Source: Bradyrhizobium glycinis (GTDB lineage Bacteria > Pseudomonadota > Alphaproteobacteria > Rhizobiales > Xanthobacteraceae). From it: a DNA stretch of 64,000 nt. Below the pieces are notes generated by a model. That model was not told the DNA's origin, made no database searches, and saw only the letters and a list, made by a program, of their open reading frames with translations. Positions 63,938-64,000 of this stretch are shown here, one piece after another (positions within the stretch are counted from its first letter, which is position 1; the number at the start of each line of letters is the position of its first letter). The stretch spans positions 1 to 64,000 of the forward strand of contig NZ_JACCHQ010000023.1 in assembly GCF_016031655.1 (NCBI RefSeq), read 5' to 3'. Made by a program: the position numbers and the translations under genes.

Positions 63938-64000
63938 GTCATTGCGAGCGAAGCGAAGCAATCCAGACTTCCGCCGCGGAGACAGGCCGGATTGTTTCGT
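63938..64000. repeat. Partial dispersed repeat at the window end
   Basis: The sequence starting GTCATTGCGAGCGAAGCGAA and running past CAATCCAG resembles a known type of rhizobial intergenic palindrome. The second arm lies beyond the window. Confidence 0.6.

Overview
The window looks like core chromosome of a Bradyrhizobium-type alphaproteobacterium. It is GC-rich throughout. Gene content and order fit that group: alaC-hom, glpX, a class I phaC, type 2 argC, parE, two Omp25/Omp31-like outer-membrane proteins, PilZ proteins, Tat-exported metallo-beta-lactamase-fold proteins and tripartite tricarboxylate transporter genes. So do several families of short palindromic intergenic repeats. There are no rRNA genes, CRISPR arrays, insertion sequences or phage genes. 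The only RNA gene seen is a tRNA-Glu near 2.5 kb.

Layout. 0-6 kb: glyoxalase I, a GST, small envelope proteins, two PilZ proteins around tRNA-Glu, a PrsW-like membrane protease and an HdeD-like protein. 6-7.4 kb: DAHP synthase behind an aromatic-amino-acid leader peptide with a four-segment attenuator. 7.4-10.6 kb: the elongation factor P module (epmB-epmA divergent from efp). 10.7-16.7 kb: an M23 peptidase, a DUF808 membrane protein, a cupin, an AhpD-like protein divergent from a MarR regulator, and a lytic transglycosylase. 16.7-25.7 kb: class II aldolase and SDR genes, recJ, a soluble chemoreceptor-like protein, an HlyD-type membrane-fusion pair, an NmrA-like protein and a glycosyltransferase. 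26-33.3 kb: an operon of enoyl-CoA hydratase, CoA-transferase, tctC, tctB, tctA and a PdxA-family dehydrogenase, divergent from a GntR regulator. 33.5-46.9 kb: two related MBL proteins, an HAD/ASCH/DUF4269 cluster, glpX, alaC-hom, phaC, MAPEG, paiB-argC with a possible arginine leader, and DedA. 47-53 kb: parE, outer-membrane proteins and an SDR. 53.4-57 kb: a flavoprotein monooxygenase with a disrupted 5' end, then a patch of very small genes including two paralogues. 57-64 kb: a caspase-like protein, a frameshifted AraC regulator, rhlE, a diguanylate cyclase, a fabA-like gene and a TfoX-domain protein.

The strongest regulatory find is the leader upstream of DAHP synthase (6091-6256). It has a good promoter whose start point should fall at the leader ATG, a run of Tyr/Phe/Trp codons, and three mutually exclusive hairpins ending in a T-tract. 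Upstream of paiB-argC (45028-45142) a second leader-like ORF has the same promoter-to-ATG geometry and five consecutive Arg codons, but no intrinsic terminator. Two genes, the flavoprotein at 53.4-54.6 kb and the AraC regulator at 58.8-59.7 kb, need a one-base shift to read through. These are either real lesions or base-call errors.
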